A stretch of 64,000 nt of DNA from positions 1,369,961 to 1,433,960 of the forward strand of contig CAWJNZ010000007.1 of the NCBI GenBank assembly GCA_963844405.1, read 5' to 3'. The stretch is from DASSUW01 sp963844405. Lineage in GTDB: Bacteria; Actinomycetota; Thermoleophilia; Solirubrobacterales; Solirubrobacteraceae. Below are positions 24,755 through 32,121 of this stretch, one piece after another (within the stretch, counting starts at the first letter, position 1; every line of letters starts with the position of its first letter). Made by a program: the position numbers and the translations under genes. Below the pieces are notes generated by a model. It worked only from the letters and a program-made list of their open reading frames with translations, was not told where the DNA came from and searched no databases.

Positions 24755-25570
24755 TTATCCGACGGCCGAGAACAGCACCGAGTCCTCGGCGAGCTGCTGC
24801 TTCAGCGTGCGCTTGAGCTGCGAGTGGATCTGGCAGACGCGGCTCTCGGACACGCCGAGGATGTCGCCGATCTCGCGCAGGGTGAGGTTCTTGACGTAGA
24901 GGAGGACGGCCACCTCGCGCTCGCGCTGGGGCAGCTTCTCGAAGGCCGAGCGGAACTTGGCCTTGGCCTCGTCGGTCGCGGTGGCGTGCTCGGGGTCGAG
25001 CCGCTCGTCGCCGGCGGCCAGCGTGTCGATGCGCTCGACCGTCGTCTCGTCGTCGGAGATCACCAGCGTGTTGAGCGAGGTGACGTCGGAGACGGAGATG
25101 TCGTCCTCGCGGCGGCGCAGGTCGTCGACCGAGATGGCGAGCGAGTCGGCGAGCTCGCCCTTGCTCGGGCGGCGGCCGTGGAGGGCGGTGAACTGGTCGC
25201 GCGCCCTGGCGATGTCGCGCTCCCAGCGGCGCAGCGAGCGCGGGGCCCAGTCCTGGCGGCGCAGCTCGTCGAGCACGGCGCCGTGGATCCGGGTCCACGC
25301 GAACTGCTCGAGCGTGGCGCCCTTGGCCGGGTCGTAGCGGTCGATCGAGGCGATCAGGGCCTCGAGCCCGCAGGAGATGAAGTCCTCGACCTCGCAGCGA
25401 GCGGGGAGCTCACGGACCTTCTTGAAGACGATGTACTTCACCAGCGGGGCGAAGGTCATCACGAGGCGGTTCCGGACCTGCATGTCGCCCGTGCGCTTGT
25501 ACTCGCTCCACAGAGCATGCGCCTCGTCCGCTGAGACGCGGCGGCGGCTGTTGGTCGAGGCGGACTTCAT
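24755..25570 (-). CDS. fliA: FliA/WhiG-family sigma-28 factor
   Basis: Predicted 271-residue group 3 sigma factor. Region 2 is VRNRLVMTFAPLVKYIVFKK then EDFISCGLEALIASIDRYDP; region 3 includes GRRPSKGELADSLAIS; region 4 has LPQREREVAVLLYVKNLTL and an HTH, LREIGDILGVSESRVCQIHS. This order and length match FliA/SigD/WhiG. It should recognise the TAAA-N15-GCCGATAA-like sites repeated through this locus. A good AAGGAG ribosome site precedes the ATG. An anti-sigma FlgM gene was not recognised in the window. Confidence 0.95.
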   Translation of the reverse strand: MKSASTNSRRRVSADEAHALWSEYKRTGDMQVRNRLVMTFAPLVKYIVFKKVRELPARCEVEDFISCGLEALIASIDRYDPAKGATLEQFAWTRIHGAVLDELRRQDWAPRSLRRWERDIARARDQFTALHGRRPSKGELADSLAISVDDLRRREDDISVSDVTSLNTLVISDDETTVERIDTLAAGDERLDPEHATATDEAKAKFRSAFEKLPQREREVAVLLYVKNLTLREIGDILGVSESRVCQIHSQLKRTLKQQLAEDSVLFSAVG

Positions 25571-25617
25571 GTCGGACGGGGCTCCTTGCGAAGGAAACGA
25601 TCTGGCGGACCGGACCT

Positions 25618-25645
25618 GTATCGGGCCCAGACCCGATTCCCTTGA
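25618..25645 (-). promoter_or_regulatory. Possible sigma-28-type promoter of fliA (autoregulation)
   Basis: On the minus strand TCAA (25645-25642), 16 bp, CCCGATAC (25625-25618); equivalently TCAA-N15-GCCCGATA. It is weaker than the other sites by spacing or -10 match. It lies directly after the flhX stop and 47 nt before the fliA ATG. Confidence 0.55.
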
Positions 25646-25915
25646 TCACCGGTTCGGGGTAATTGCCGAGTCACTCACCGAGTAGGCCCACGCCAGGGCC
25701 TCGGCGACGGCCGCCCACAGCTCCTCGGGGACCTCGGCGCCGAGCGCCAGCCCGGCGAGCGCGTCGGCCAGCTCGGGGTCCTTGTGCACGGGCACGCCGG
25801 CGTCGCGCGCCGCCTCCAGGATCGTCGCCGCCACGTGGCCGCGGCCGGCGGCGACCACCCGCGGCGCGCCGGTGCCGGTGTAGCGCAGGGCGGCGGTGAC
25901 GTCGCGCTCAGGCAT
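25646..25915 (-). CDS. FlhX/YlqH-type FlhB C-terminal-domain homologue
   Basis: Predicted 89-residue protein equivalent to the cytoplasmic FlhB C-terminal fragment after the cleavage site: AALRYTGTGAPRVVAAGRG, then ILEAARDAGVPVHKDPELAD and VPEELWAAVAEALAWAY. It lacks the NPTH motif and membrane part. Small FlhX proteins can partly replace cleaved FlhB-C in other bacteria. It overlaps the fliK-like gene by 8 bp, reproducing the Bacillus ylqG-ylqH pair. Confidence 0.85.
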   Translation of the reverse strand: MPERDVTAALRYTGTGAPRVVAAGRGHVAATILEAARDAGVPVHKDPELADALAGLALGAEVPEELWAAVAEALAWAYSVSDSAITPNR

Positions 25916-26486
25916 AGACGTCGAGCGGCTCCCGGCGCGGTCTTATGTCGACCTCGGCTTCGAGCCCCGTACGGGCGTGCAGGCCGTCGTGCAGGCGGTT
26001 CGAGGCGGCGTCGGCGAGGTCGAAGGAGCGGCCCGCGGGCGCCTCGACCGCCGCCCTCACGCGCGAGCCCGCCACCAGCTCGAGCCGCAGGTCGAGCCTG
26101 CCGAGCGCCTCCGAGTGGAAGCTCAGCGCCACGCTGCTGCGCTCCTCGCCGCCCTCGCGCACCGTGCGCGGTTGCTCCTCCACCTGTACGCGGGCGCGCG
26201 TCTGATGCGGGACCGGAGGCTGGAGCGGCGTGGCGACGACCTGCTCGAGCTTGAGCTCGACGCGCTCGGGCGTGACGTCGGCGACGCTGAGGCGCAGCGT
26301 CTCGCCCGTCTTGCCGACCTCCTTCGGGAGCTCGGCGGTCAGCGGGATGCCGGCGATGACGAGCACGCCGTGCTGCTCGCCGCGCGAGAGGACGCGCGCG
26401 ACGACCGAGGTGCCGGGCCGCAGCTGGACGTCGGGCAGCTGCGTCTGGAGCAGCAGCGTCTTGACGGCGACGACCGGATCGACCAC
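25908..26486 (-). CDS. FliK/YlqG-like protein with Flg_hook C-terminal domain
   Basis: Predicted 192-residue protein. The N-terminal half (VKTLLLQTQLPDVQLRPGTS, GVLVIAGIPLTAELP) resembles YlqG-type proteins. The C-terminal part, VALSFHSEALGRLDLRLELV followed by RVRAAVEAP and SNRLHDGL, resembles the substrate-specificity-switch domain of FliK. It is paired with the FlhB-like gene downstream, so it may act as a second export-switch pair. Divergent from flgF, 40 bp away. Function is inferred from domain and pairing. Confidence 0.7.
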   Translation of the reverse strand: MVDPVVAVKTLLLQTQLPDVQLRPGTSVVARVLSRGEQHGVLVIAGIPLTAELPKEVGKTGETLRLSVADVTPERVELKLEQVVATPLQPPVPHQTRARVQVEEQPRTVREGGEERSSVALSFHSEALGRLDLRLELVAGSRVRAAVEAPAGRSFDLADAASNRLHDGLHARTGLEAEVDIRPRREPLDVYA

Positions 26487-26490
26487 GCGG

Positions 26491-26517
26491 TCAAGGTAGC
26501 CGAGCGCCTGCCGATCA
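26491..26517 (+). promoter_or_regulatory. sigma-28-type promoter of flgF
   Basis: TCAA (26491-26494), 15 bp, GCCGATCA (26510-26517). The -10 ends 9 nt before the flgF ATG at 26527 and there is no Shine-Dalgarno sequence between them, so the transcript is predicted leaderless. Confidence 0.84.
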
Positions 26518-26526
26518 CCCTTGCGA

Positions 26527-27213
26527 ATGGACCGCGGTCTCTACATCGCCGCCTCCGGGATGCTCGCCGAGCAGATCCGGCAGGACCAGATCGCCAACGA
26601 CCTGGCCAACGCCTCGACGCCCGGCTACAAGGGCGACCGAACGGCGCAGCGCTCGTTCGGCGACCTGCTGCTCGCCAACACGAAGAGCGGCGCCGTCGTG
26701 GGGCCGCAGAGCACGGCCGTGCAGGTCGACGAGATCGTGACCGACTTCACGCCGCGCCCGGCGCGCGACACCGGCGAGCCGCTCGACTTCGCGATCACCG
26801 GCGAGGGCTTCTTCGCCGTCCAGACCGCCCAGGGCGTGCGCTACACGCGCAACGGCCAGTTCGCGCTCGACCCCCAGGGCCGGCTCGTGACCGCACAGGG
26901 CGACCCGGTGCTCGACCGCAACGGCCGCGCCATCGTGGCCGCCGACGGCACCGTCGACCCGCGCCGGCTCGGCGTCGTGGCGCTCACCAACCCGCGCAAG
27001 GAGGGCGACTCGCTCGTCTCCGGCACGCCCGCGGGCGCCGCCACCGGCACCGCCCGCTCCGGCGCGCTCGAGAGCTCCGGCGCCGACGCCGCCCGCTCGA
27101 TGGTCGACATGATCGCCTCCATGCGCGCCTTCGAGGCGGGCCAGAAGGTCATCCAGGCGATCGACGAGACCCTGGGCCAGGCTGTCAGCAAGGTCGGCGC
27201 CGTCAGCGGCTAG
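26527..27213 (+). CDS. flgF: FlgF-type flagellar rod protein
   Basis: Predicted 228-residue distal-rod family protein. N-terminal MDRGLYIAASGMLAEQIRQD and IANDLANASTPGYKGDR, a central GEPLDFAITGEGFFAVQ and a C-terminal helix (SMVDMIASMRAFEAGQKVIQ) are typical of FlgF/FlgG and Bacillus FlhO. A TTG two codons upstream is rejected in favour of the ATG at 26527. It is followed by two palindromic hairpins and then flgG, which has its own promoter. Confidence 0.9.
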   Translation: MDRGLYIAASGMLAEQIRQDQIANDLANASTPGYKGDRTAQRSFGDLLLANTKSGAVVGPQSTAVQVDEIVTDFTPRPARDTGEPLDFAITGEGFFAVQTAQGVRYTRNGQFALDPQGRLVTAQGDPVLDRNGRAIVAADGTVDPRRLGVVALTNPRKEGDSLVSGTPAGAATGTARSGALESSGADAARSMVDMIASMRAFEAGQKVIQAIDETLGQAVSKVGAVSG

Positions 27214-27218
27214 CCGCG

Positions 27219-27286
27219 TAAGGGGGCCAGGCCCCCTTAGTTGGTGCGCGCGCGCAACGAACTAAGGGGGCCAGGCCCCCTTAGTT
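27219..27286. repeat. Two tandem GC-rich palindromes between flgF and flgG
   Basis: Two copies, 44 bp apart, of the palindrome TAAGGGGGCC-A-GGCCCCCTTA (27219-27239 and 27263-27283). In the second copy the perfect symmetry extends to 13-bp arms (27260-27286, AACTAAGG...CCTTAGTT). Between them is an alternating GTGCGCGCGCGCAAC stretch. Each copy can form a very stable hairpin and act as a terminator in both directions. They may also be mobile REP-like units; only these two copies occur in the window. Confidence 0.8.
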
Positions 27287-27321
27287 GCCAGGACGGCGAC
27301 GCAGGCACTTCCGGCGCAGCC

Positions 27322-27348
27322 TCAAGAACTCGGCCGCAAGGCCGAAGA
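27322..27348 (+). promoter_or_regulatory. sigma-28-type promoter of flgG and downstream genes
   Basis: TCAA (27322-27325), 15 bp, GCCGAAGA (27341-27348), ending 10 nt before the flgG ATG at 27359. GAGGA at 27351-27355 lies where transcription should begin, so it may not be part of the mRNA. Confidence 0.78.
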
Positions 27349-27358
27349 CTGAGGACAG

Positions 27359-28096
27359 ATGCTCTCGGGTCTGAATACCGCGGCTGCCGGCATGGCAGCG
27401 CAGCAGCAGCGCATGGACGCTGTCGCCAACGATCTCGCCAACGCGAACACGACGGGCTACAAGCACCAGCGCGTCGGGTTCCGCGACCTCGTCTACCAGC
27501 AGACGGGACGCTCGTCTGCCCAGGGCGTGCGCACCGGCTCCGGCGCCGCGGCGGTCGACGCCGGCCGCGCGTTCGCGCAGGGCGTGCTCCAGCGCACCGA
27601 CCGGCCGCTCGACGTCGCCATCCAGGGCGAGGGCTTCCTGCGCATCCGGCTCGCCGACGGCCGCGACGCCCTCACGCGCGACGGCGGCCTGCACATCGAC
27701 GGCGCCCGCCGCCTGGTGACCAACACCGGCGCGTACCTGCAGCCCGACGTCACCGTCCCGGCGGGGATCTCCGAGAGCCAGATCTCGATCGGCCCCGACG
27801 GCACCGTGCTCGCCGACCGCCAGGCGATCGGCAAGCTCGACCTCGTCACCGTGCGCTCGCTCCAGGGCCTGATCTCGGTCGGCGACAACGCCTTCGTCAC
27901 GAGCCCCGAGTCCGGCCCGACCGCGGCCGCGCCGGGAGCCACCGTGCTCACCCAGGGCGCGCTCGAGTCCTCGAACACCGACATGGCCAACGCCATGGTC
28001 GCGATGATCGAGTCCCAGCGCGCGTTCCAGCTCGCCTCCAAGGCCATCACCACGGCCGACGAGATGATGGGCATCGCCAACCAGGTGAAGCGATGA
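27359..28096 (+). CDS. flgG: FlgG, distal rod protein
   Basis: Predicted 245-residue distal rod protein: MLSGLNTAAAGMAAQQQRMD, VANDLANANTTGYKHQR, RPLDVAIQGEGFLRI, and a C-terminal helix NAMVAMIESQRAFQLASKAI. FlgG is usually about 260 residues. It starts the flgG-flgJ-like-flgN-flgK-flgL group; its stop overlaps the next start (ATGATG). Confidence 0.92.
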   Translation: MLSGLNTAAAGMAAQQQRMDAVANDLANANTTGYKHQRVGFRDLVYQQTGRSSAQGVRTGSGAAAVDAGRAFAQGVLQRTDRPLDVAIQGEGFLRIRLADGRDALTRDGGLHIDGARRLVTNTGAYLQPDVTVPAGISESQISIGPDGTVLADRQAIGKLDLVTVRSLQGLISVGDNAFVTSPESGPTAAAPGATVLTQGALESSNTDMANAMVAMIESQRAFQLASKAITTADEMMGIANQVKR

Positions 28097-28368
28097 TGAT
28101 GTCATCCCCGCCCACCCCTCCGCAGGTGCCGGCCAGCGCGCTACCTGCCGACGTCCGCAACGGCTCGAAGGCCGACCGCCAGGCCTACACCGCCGCGCTG
28201 GGGTTCGAGCAGATGCTGCTCGGCCAGCTCGTCGGCGAGCTCATGCCCCAGACGGAGGGCCCGTATGCCGCCCACGTCCAGGAGGCCTTCGCCACCGGCC
28301 TGATCGCCGACGGCGGCATCGGCCTCGCCGCCCAGCTCTATCCCTCCCTGCGGAAGGACGCCCGATGA
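28093..28368 (+). CDS. flgJ: Rod-binding protein (FlgJ N-terminal domain)
   Basis: Predicted 91-residue protein with the rod-binding motif of FlgJ: LGFEQMLLGQLVGELMPQT, then HVQEAFATGLIADGGIGLAA. It lacks a muramidase domain; the separate transglycosylase at 13842-14444 may supply that activity. Its ATG overlaps the flgG stop by 4 bp and its stop overlaps flgN, showing tight coupling. Confidence 0.85.
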   Translation: MMMSSPPTPPQVPASALPADVRNGSKADRQAYTAALGFEQMLLGQLVGELMPQTEGPYAAHVQEAFATGLIADGGIGLAAQLYPSLRKDAR

Positions 28369-28878
28369 GCGGTGCCCTCGAAGCCGAGCTGCTCGTGCAC
28401 CTCGACGCCCAGATCGCGTCCGCCCGCCGCCTGCTCGGCTTCGTGCTCGAGCAGGGCAAGGCGATCCGCGCCCGCGACGTCGACGCCGTGCTCGCCCGCC
28501 TCACCGACATCCAGACCGAGATGGGCCGCCGCGGCAGCGCTCGAGCAGGACCGTGCCGGGCTGCTGCAGCGCGCCGGCGCCGCGCTCGGCGTCCAGGCTG
28601 CCGCCGTGACGCTCGAGCATCTCTGCACCCTGGTCTCCCCCGCCGCCGCCCAGGCGGCGCGCGACCGCTCGGCCGAGCTGCGCGGCCTGCTGGCCGAGAT
28701 CGCCCGCGAGCACGGCATCAACCGCGCGCTGATGCGGCAGGAGCTCGCCTTCCTCGCGCACCTGACCCGCCTCATCGGCAACGAGCCGGAGAGCGGCTAC
28801 ACGCATCCCACCACCGGCGCCGCCCAGCCGAGCGGGCGGGTGGGGTCAATGCACCGCGTCCTCGACCTGAAGGCGTAG
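28365..28878 (+). CDS. flgN: FlgN-type chaperone for FlgK/FlgL (frameshifted in this sequence)
   Basis: The N-terminal ~55 residues read in the frame from ATG 28365 (LVHLDAQIASARRLLGFVLE, ending IQTEMGRR). From about 28530 the homologous continuation is in the next frame (ALEQDRAGLLQRAGAALGV, then IAREHGINRALMRQELAFL, ending HRVLDLKA at 28878). One extra G in CGCCGCGGCAGCG near 28528-28531 explains the break. The joined protein is ~170 residues, right for FlgN, and lies directly before flgK, its partner. Probably a sequencing insertion. Confidence 0.72.
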
Positions 28879-28881
28879 TCC

Positions 28882-30264
28882 GTGTCGATCTCCTCCTTCT
28901 ACGGTCTCCAGACCTCGCTGCGCGGCCTGCTGGCCCACCAGCGCCTGCTCGACACGGCCGGCCACAACATCGCCAACGCGTCGACCAAGGGCTACTCGCG
29001 CCAGCAGGTCGACCTCCAGGCCGCGCCCGCGCTGGAGATCCCCGCGGGCGGCATCGTCGGCGGCTCCGGCGCGCACCTCGGCTCGGGCGTCGACATCGTC
29101 AGCTACCGCCGCATCCGCGACCAGTTCGTCGACCTCCAGTACCGCGCCCAGAACACCAACCTGGGCGAGTGGGCGGCGCGCACCAAGACGCTCGACCGCG
29201 CCGAGCTCGCGCTCAACGAGCCCGGCGAGAACGGCCTCAACGAGCAGCTCGCACGCTTCTGGGACGCCTGGTCGCAGCTCGCCGGCGACGCCAAGAACCC
29301 GGCGCTCAAGCAGAACCTGGCCGAGACGGCGGGCTCGCTCACCGGCGCGTTCAACACCGTCTACGACCAGATCGTCCTCACGCGCGACCAGGCCGCGGCC
29401 GAGTACGCCGACCTCGCGCGCCCCGCCAACACGCCGGCCGATCCCGGCGGTGAGGTCGCGCAGATCGCGAAGGACATCGCCGAGCTCAACGACACGATCC
29501 GGCGCTTCGTCACCGGCGGCGACATGCCGAACGACCTGCTCGACCGCCGCGACGCCCTGCTCGACTCGCTGTCCGAGTTCGGCCAGATCTCGGTCGAGGA
29601 GCAGCCCGACGGCATGCTCAACGTCTCGTTCGTCGACAAGGTGACGGCCGGCGCCACCTACGCCGTCGTGACCGGCGCCACAGCCACGTGGGCCGGCCCG
29701 CCCGCGCTCAACGCCTGGTCCCCCGGCGGCCGCCTCGGCGGCCTGCTCGAGGCCTCGCGCCCGGGCGGCACGCTCGACGGCTACCTGGCCGACCTCGACG
29801 TCATCGCCGGCAACCTGGCGACCGTCGTCAACAACGCGTACCCCGGCGACTTCTTCGTGACCGGCCCCGGCCCCGCGGCCTCGACGCTCCGCGTCGACCC
29901 GACGCTCGCCGGCAACCCGACGCTGATCGTCGGCGGCACCGGCGCCGAGGGCTCGAACGACGTCGCCCGCGCCATCGCCGCCATCCAGAACAAGCCGCTC
30001 AGCGGCGTCGACCCGGCGTATCACGCCTTCGTCGCCAAGGTCGGCTCCGACGTGCGCGAGTCGATCCGCCAGGAGGCCAACGCCCAGGTGCTCACCGATG
30101 CGGTGGAGAACCGGCGCCAGAGCGTCTCCGGCGTGTCGATGGACGAGGAGATGTCCAACCTCGTCCGCTTCCAGCGCTCCTACCAGGCGTCCTCGCGTGC
30201 CATGAGCACGATGGACGAGATGCTCGACGTCCTGATCAACCGGACCGGAAGGGTCGGCCTGTAA
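28882..30264 (+). CDS. flgK: FlgK, hook-filament junction protein 1
   Basis: Predicted 460-residue HAP1. N-terminal SSFYGLQTSLRGLLAHQRLL and HNIANASTKGYSRQQV; a central FlgK-specific region with ELNDTIRRFVTGGDMPNDLL and DRRDALLDSLSEFGQI; C-terminal SGVSMDEEMSNLVRFQRSYQ and ASSRAMSTMDEMLDVLIN. Start is GTG 28882, 3 bp after the flgN stop. The stop overlaps the flgL ATG (TAATG). Typical size for Gram-positive FlgK. Confidence 0.95.
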   Translation: MSISSFYGLQTSLRGLLAHQRLLDTAGHNIANASTKGYSRQQVDLQAAPALEIPAGGIVGGSGAHLGSGVDIVSYRRIRDQFVDLQYRAQNTNLGEWAARTKTLDRAELALNEPGENGLNEQLARFWDAWSQLAGDAKNPALKQNLAETAGSLTGAFNTVYDQIVLTRDQAAAEYADLARPANTPADPGGEVAQIAKDIAELNDTIRRFVTGGDMPNDLLDRRDALLDSLSEFGQISVEEQPDGMLNVSFVDKVTAGATYAVVTGATATWAGPPALNAWSPGGRLGGLLEASRPGGTLDGYLADLDVIAGNLATVVNNAYPGDFFVTGPGPAASTLRVDPTLAGNPTLIVGGTGAEGSNDVARAIAAIQNKPLSGVDPAYHAFVAKVGSDVRESIRQEANAQVLTDAVENRRQSVSGVSMDEEMSNLVRFQRSYQASSRAMSTMDEMLDVLINRTGRVGL

Positions 30265-31208
30265 TGGCGATGCGCATCACCACCTCGATGGTCCAGCGCA
30301 ACATCCTCGCGGACCTCAACAGCATCTCGTCCAAGCTCACGAAGACGCAGATGAAGGCCGCCTCCAACAAGGAGATCACGCGGCCGTCCGACGACCCGTT
30401 CGGCACGTCGCAGGCCATGCAGCTGCGCCAGGCCCTGAGCGCCAACCGCCAGCACCAGGCCAACGTCGACGACGCCATCGGCTGGCAGAACGCGACCGAG
30501 CAGGCGCTGATCGACATCACGGAGTCCGTCGAGCGTGCCCGCAACCTGATCGTGCAGGGCGCCACCGACTCCTCCGACGAGACCTCGCGCAAGGCGATCG
30601 CGTCCGAGCTCACGCAGATCATCGAGGGCATCAAGCAGAGCGCGAACACGAACTACCGCGGCTCGTTCCTGTTCGCCGGCACGGAGACGTCGCAGCGCCC
30701 CTACGCGCCGACGAGCAACCCGTACGTCCCCGCCGACGACGCCTTCCTGGGCGACGAGGCCGGCTGGGATCCCACGGTGCCGGGGATCATCCGCGAGATC
30801 GGGCCGAACGTGCAGATGACGATCAACATCGTCGGCCGCGAGTTCCTCGGCGACGGCCAGGGCCTGAACGACGACAAGCTGCTGGACGTCCTACGCGACG
30901 CCGTCGACCACCTGACGGCGGGCGACGGCAACTCGCTGCGCAACACCGACCTCGAGCGCCTCGACACCAACTTCGACGCCCTGCTCGAGGTGCGCGCCGC
31001 CAACGGCGCCAAGACCAACCGCCTCGAAGCGGCCCTCGGCCGGCTCAGCCAGCTCGAGGAGTCGGTGCTCGGCCAGCTCTCGAAGACCGAGGACGCCGAC
31101 ATCGCCGAGACGCTGATCGACCTCAACTCCCAGACCGCCGCCTACCAGGCCGCCCTCCGCGCGGGGGCCAGCATCGTCCAGTCCTCCCTCATGGATTTCC
31201 TGCGCTGA
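30264..31208 (+). CDS. flgL: FlgL, hook-filament junction protein 2
   Basis: Predicted 314-residue flagellin-like HAP3. N-terminal MRITTSMVQRNILADLNSIS, SSKLTKTQMKAASNKEITRP and SDDPFGTSQAMQLR match FlgL/flagellin D0. A middle domain has TNYRGSFLFAGTET, typical of FlgL rather than flagellin. The C-terminal helix ends TAAYQAALRAGASIVQSSLM. Flagellin would be longer and lack this context after flgK. Confidence 0.95.
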   Translation: MAMRITTSMVQRNILADLNSISSKLTKTQMKAASNKEITRPSDDPFGTSQAMQLRQALSANRQHQANVDDAIGWQNATEQALIDITESVERARNLIVQGATDSSDETSRKAIASELTQIIEGIKQSANTNYRGSFLFAGTETSQRPYAPTSNPYVPADDAFLGDEAGWDPTVPGIIREIGPNVQMTINIVGREFLGDGQGLNDDKLLDVLRDAVDHLTAGDGNSLRNTDLERLDTNFDALLEVRAANGAKTNRLEAALGRLSQLEESVLGQLSKTEDADIAETLIDLNSQTAAYQAALRAGASIVQSSLMDFLR

Positions 31209-31260
31209 TCCGGCGCATCCGTCCTTCCCCTCGTCCCTCGGAACCAAGGAGTAACCCGAA

Positions 31261-31704
31261 ATGTCCACCGTGACCGTCGAGAGCTCGCGCTTCGGCACCC
31301 TCGAGATCGAGGCCGACGCGATCATCGAGTTCCCCACCGGCCTGATCGGCCTCGACAGCCGTCGCTGGACGATCGTCGGCGAGATCACCGACGGCCCCTT
31401 CCAGTGGCTGCACTCGGTCGACGACCCGGACCTCGCCCTGCCGGTGACCAGCCCGTGGGCGTTCTTCACCGACTACGAGGTCGCGCTGTCGGACGACGAC
31501 ACCGAGCGCGTCGCCGCCGGTGCCGACACGGCCGTGTTCGTGACCGTCCGCGCCGGTGCCGAGCTGGCCGACTTCAGCGCCAACCTGCGCGCCCCGATCG
31601 TGGTCTCCGGCGGCCGTGGCCACCAGGTGATCAACGAGACCGAGCACGCGCCGGTGCGCGCCGCCCTCTTCCCCCAGGTCGAGGCCGAGACGGCGGCCGC
31701 CTAG
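31261..31704 (+). CDS. fliW: FliW, flagellar assembly factor and CsrA antagonist
   Basis: Predicted 147-residue FliW: FGTLEIEADAIIEFPTGLIG near the start, then FQWLHSVDDPDLALPVTSPW and SANLRAPIVVSGGRGHQVI. FliW binds flagellin and, when free, inhibits CsrA, closing a loop that matches flagellin synthesis to secretion. AAGGAG precedes the ATG. It is followed by csrA 78 bp later, the standard Gram-positive pair. Confidence 0.96.
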   Translation: MSTVTVESSRFGTLEIEADAIIEFPTGLIGLDSRRWTIVGEITDGPFQWLHSVDDPDLALPVTSPWAFFTDYEVALSDDDTERVAAGADTAVFVTVRAGAELADFSANLRAPIVVSGGRGHQVINETEHAPVRAALFPQVEAETAAA

Positions 31705-31782
31705 CGGTCGCCGTCGGCGCGGCGTTCCGCCGCGATCTTCTAGATTTCACGACTTCCCGAAGCATTCCAAGGAGGAATCTTC

Positions 31783-32007
31783 ATGCTCATCATCACCCGC
31801 CGCCCCGGCGAGAAGATCATGCTCGGCGACGACGTCGTCGTCCACGTGATGGAGATCGTCGGCAACTCGGTCCGCGTCGGCATCCAGGCGCCGCGCTCGG
31901 TCCCGGTCTACCGCGAGGAGATCTGGAACGCCGTGCGCGACGAGAACCGCGCCGCCGCCGACAGCGCGCCCACGGACCTCCCGGTCCCCACCGAGAACAA
32001 GACCTGA
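31783..32007 (+). CDS. csrA: CsrA, carbon storage regulator / translational repressor
   Basis: Predicted 74-residue RNA-binding protein: MLIITRRPGEKIMLGDDVVV, then VRVGIQAPRSVPVYREEI, containing the conserved Arg and GIxAP RNA-contact strands. The C-terminus is extended past the ~61-residue core. A consensus AAGGAGG ribosome site lies 7 nt before the ATG. In flagellated Gram-positives it blocks flagellin translation and is held by FliW. An intrinsic terminator begins one base after the stop. Confidence 0.97.
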   Translation: MLIITRRPGEKIMLGDDVVVHVMEIVGNSVRVGIQAPRSVPVYREEIWNAVRDENRAAADSAPTDLPVPTENKT

Positions 32008-32040
32008 CCGCCGGGGCCGAGGGGCCCCGGCGGTTTCGTT
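32008..32040 (+). terminator. Intrinsic terminator after csrA
   Basis: CCGCCGGGGCC / GGCCCCGGCGG, perfect 11-bp stem (32008-32018 and 32023-32033) with a 4-nt loop, followed by TTTCGTTT. It ends the flgG-to-csrA region. Confidence 0.88.
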
Positions 32041-32121
32041 TCGCTCGGGGTTCGCCGCCCCGCCATCGACGGGTACGGTCCAGGGTGAAGACTTCGCCAC
32101 CGGACCTCAAGGAGCCAACCC

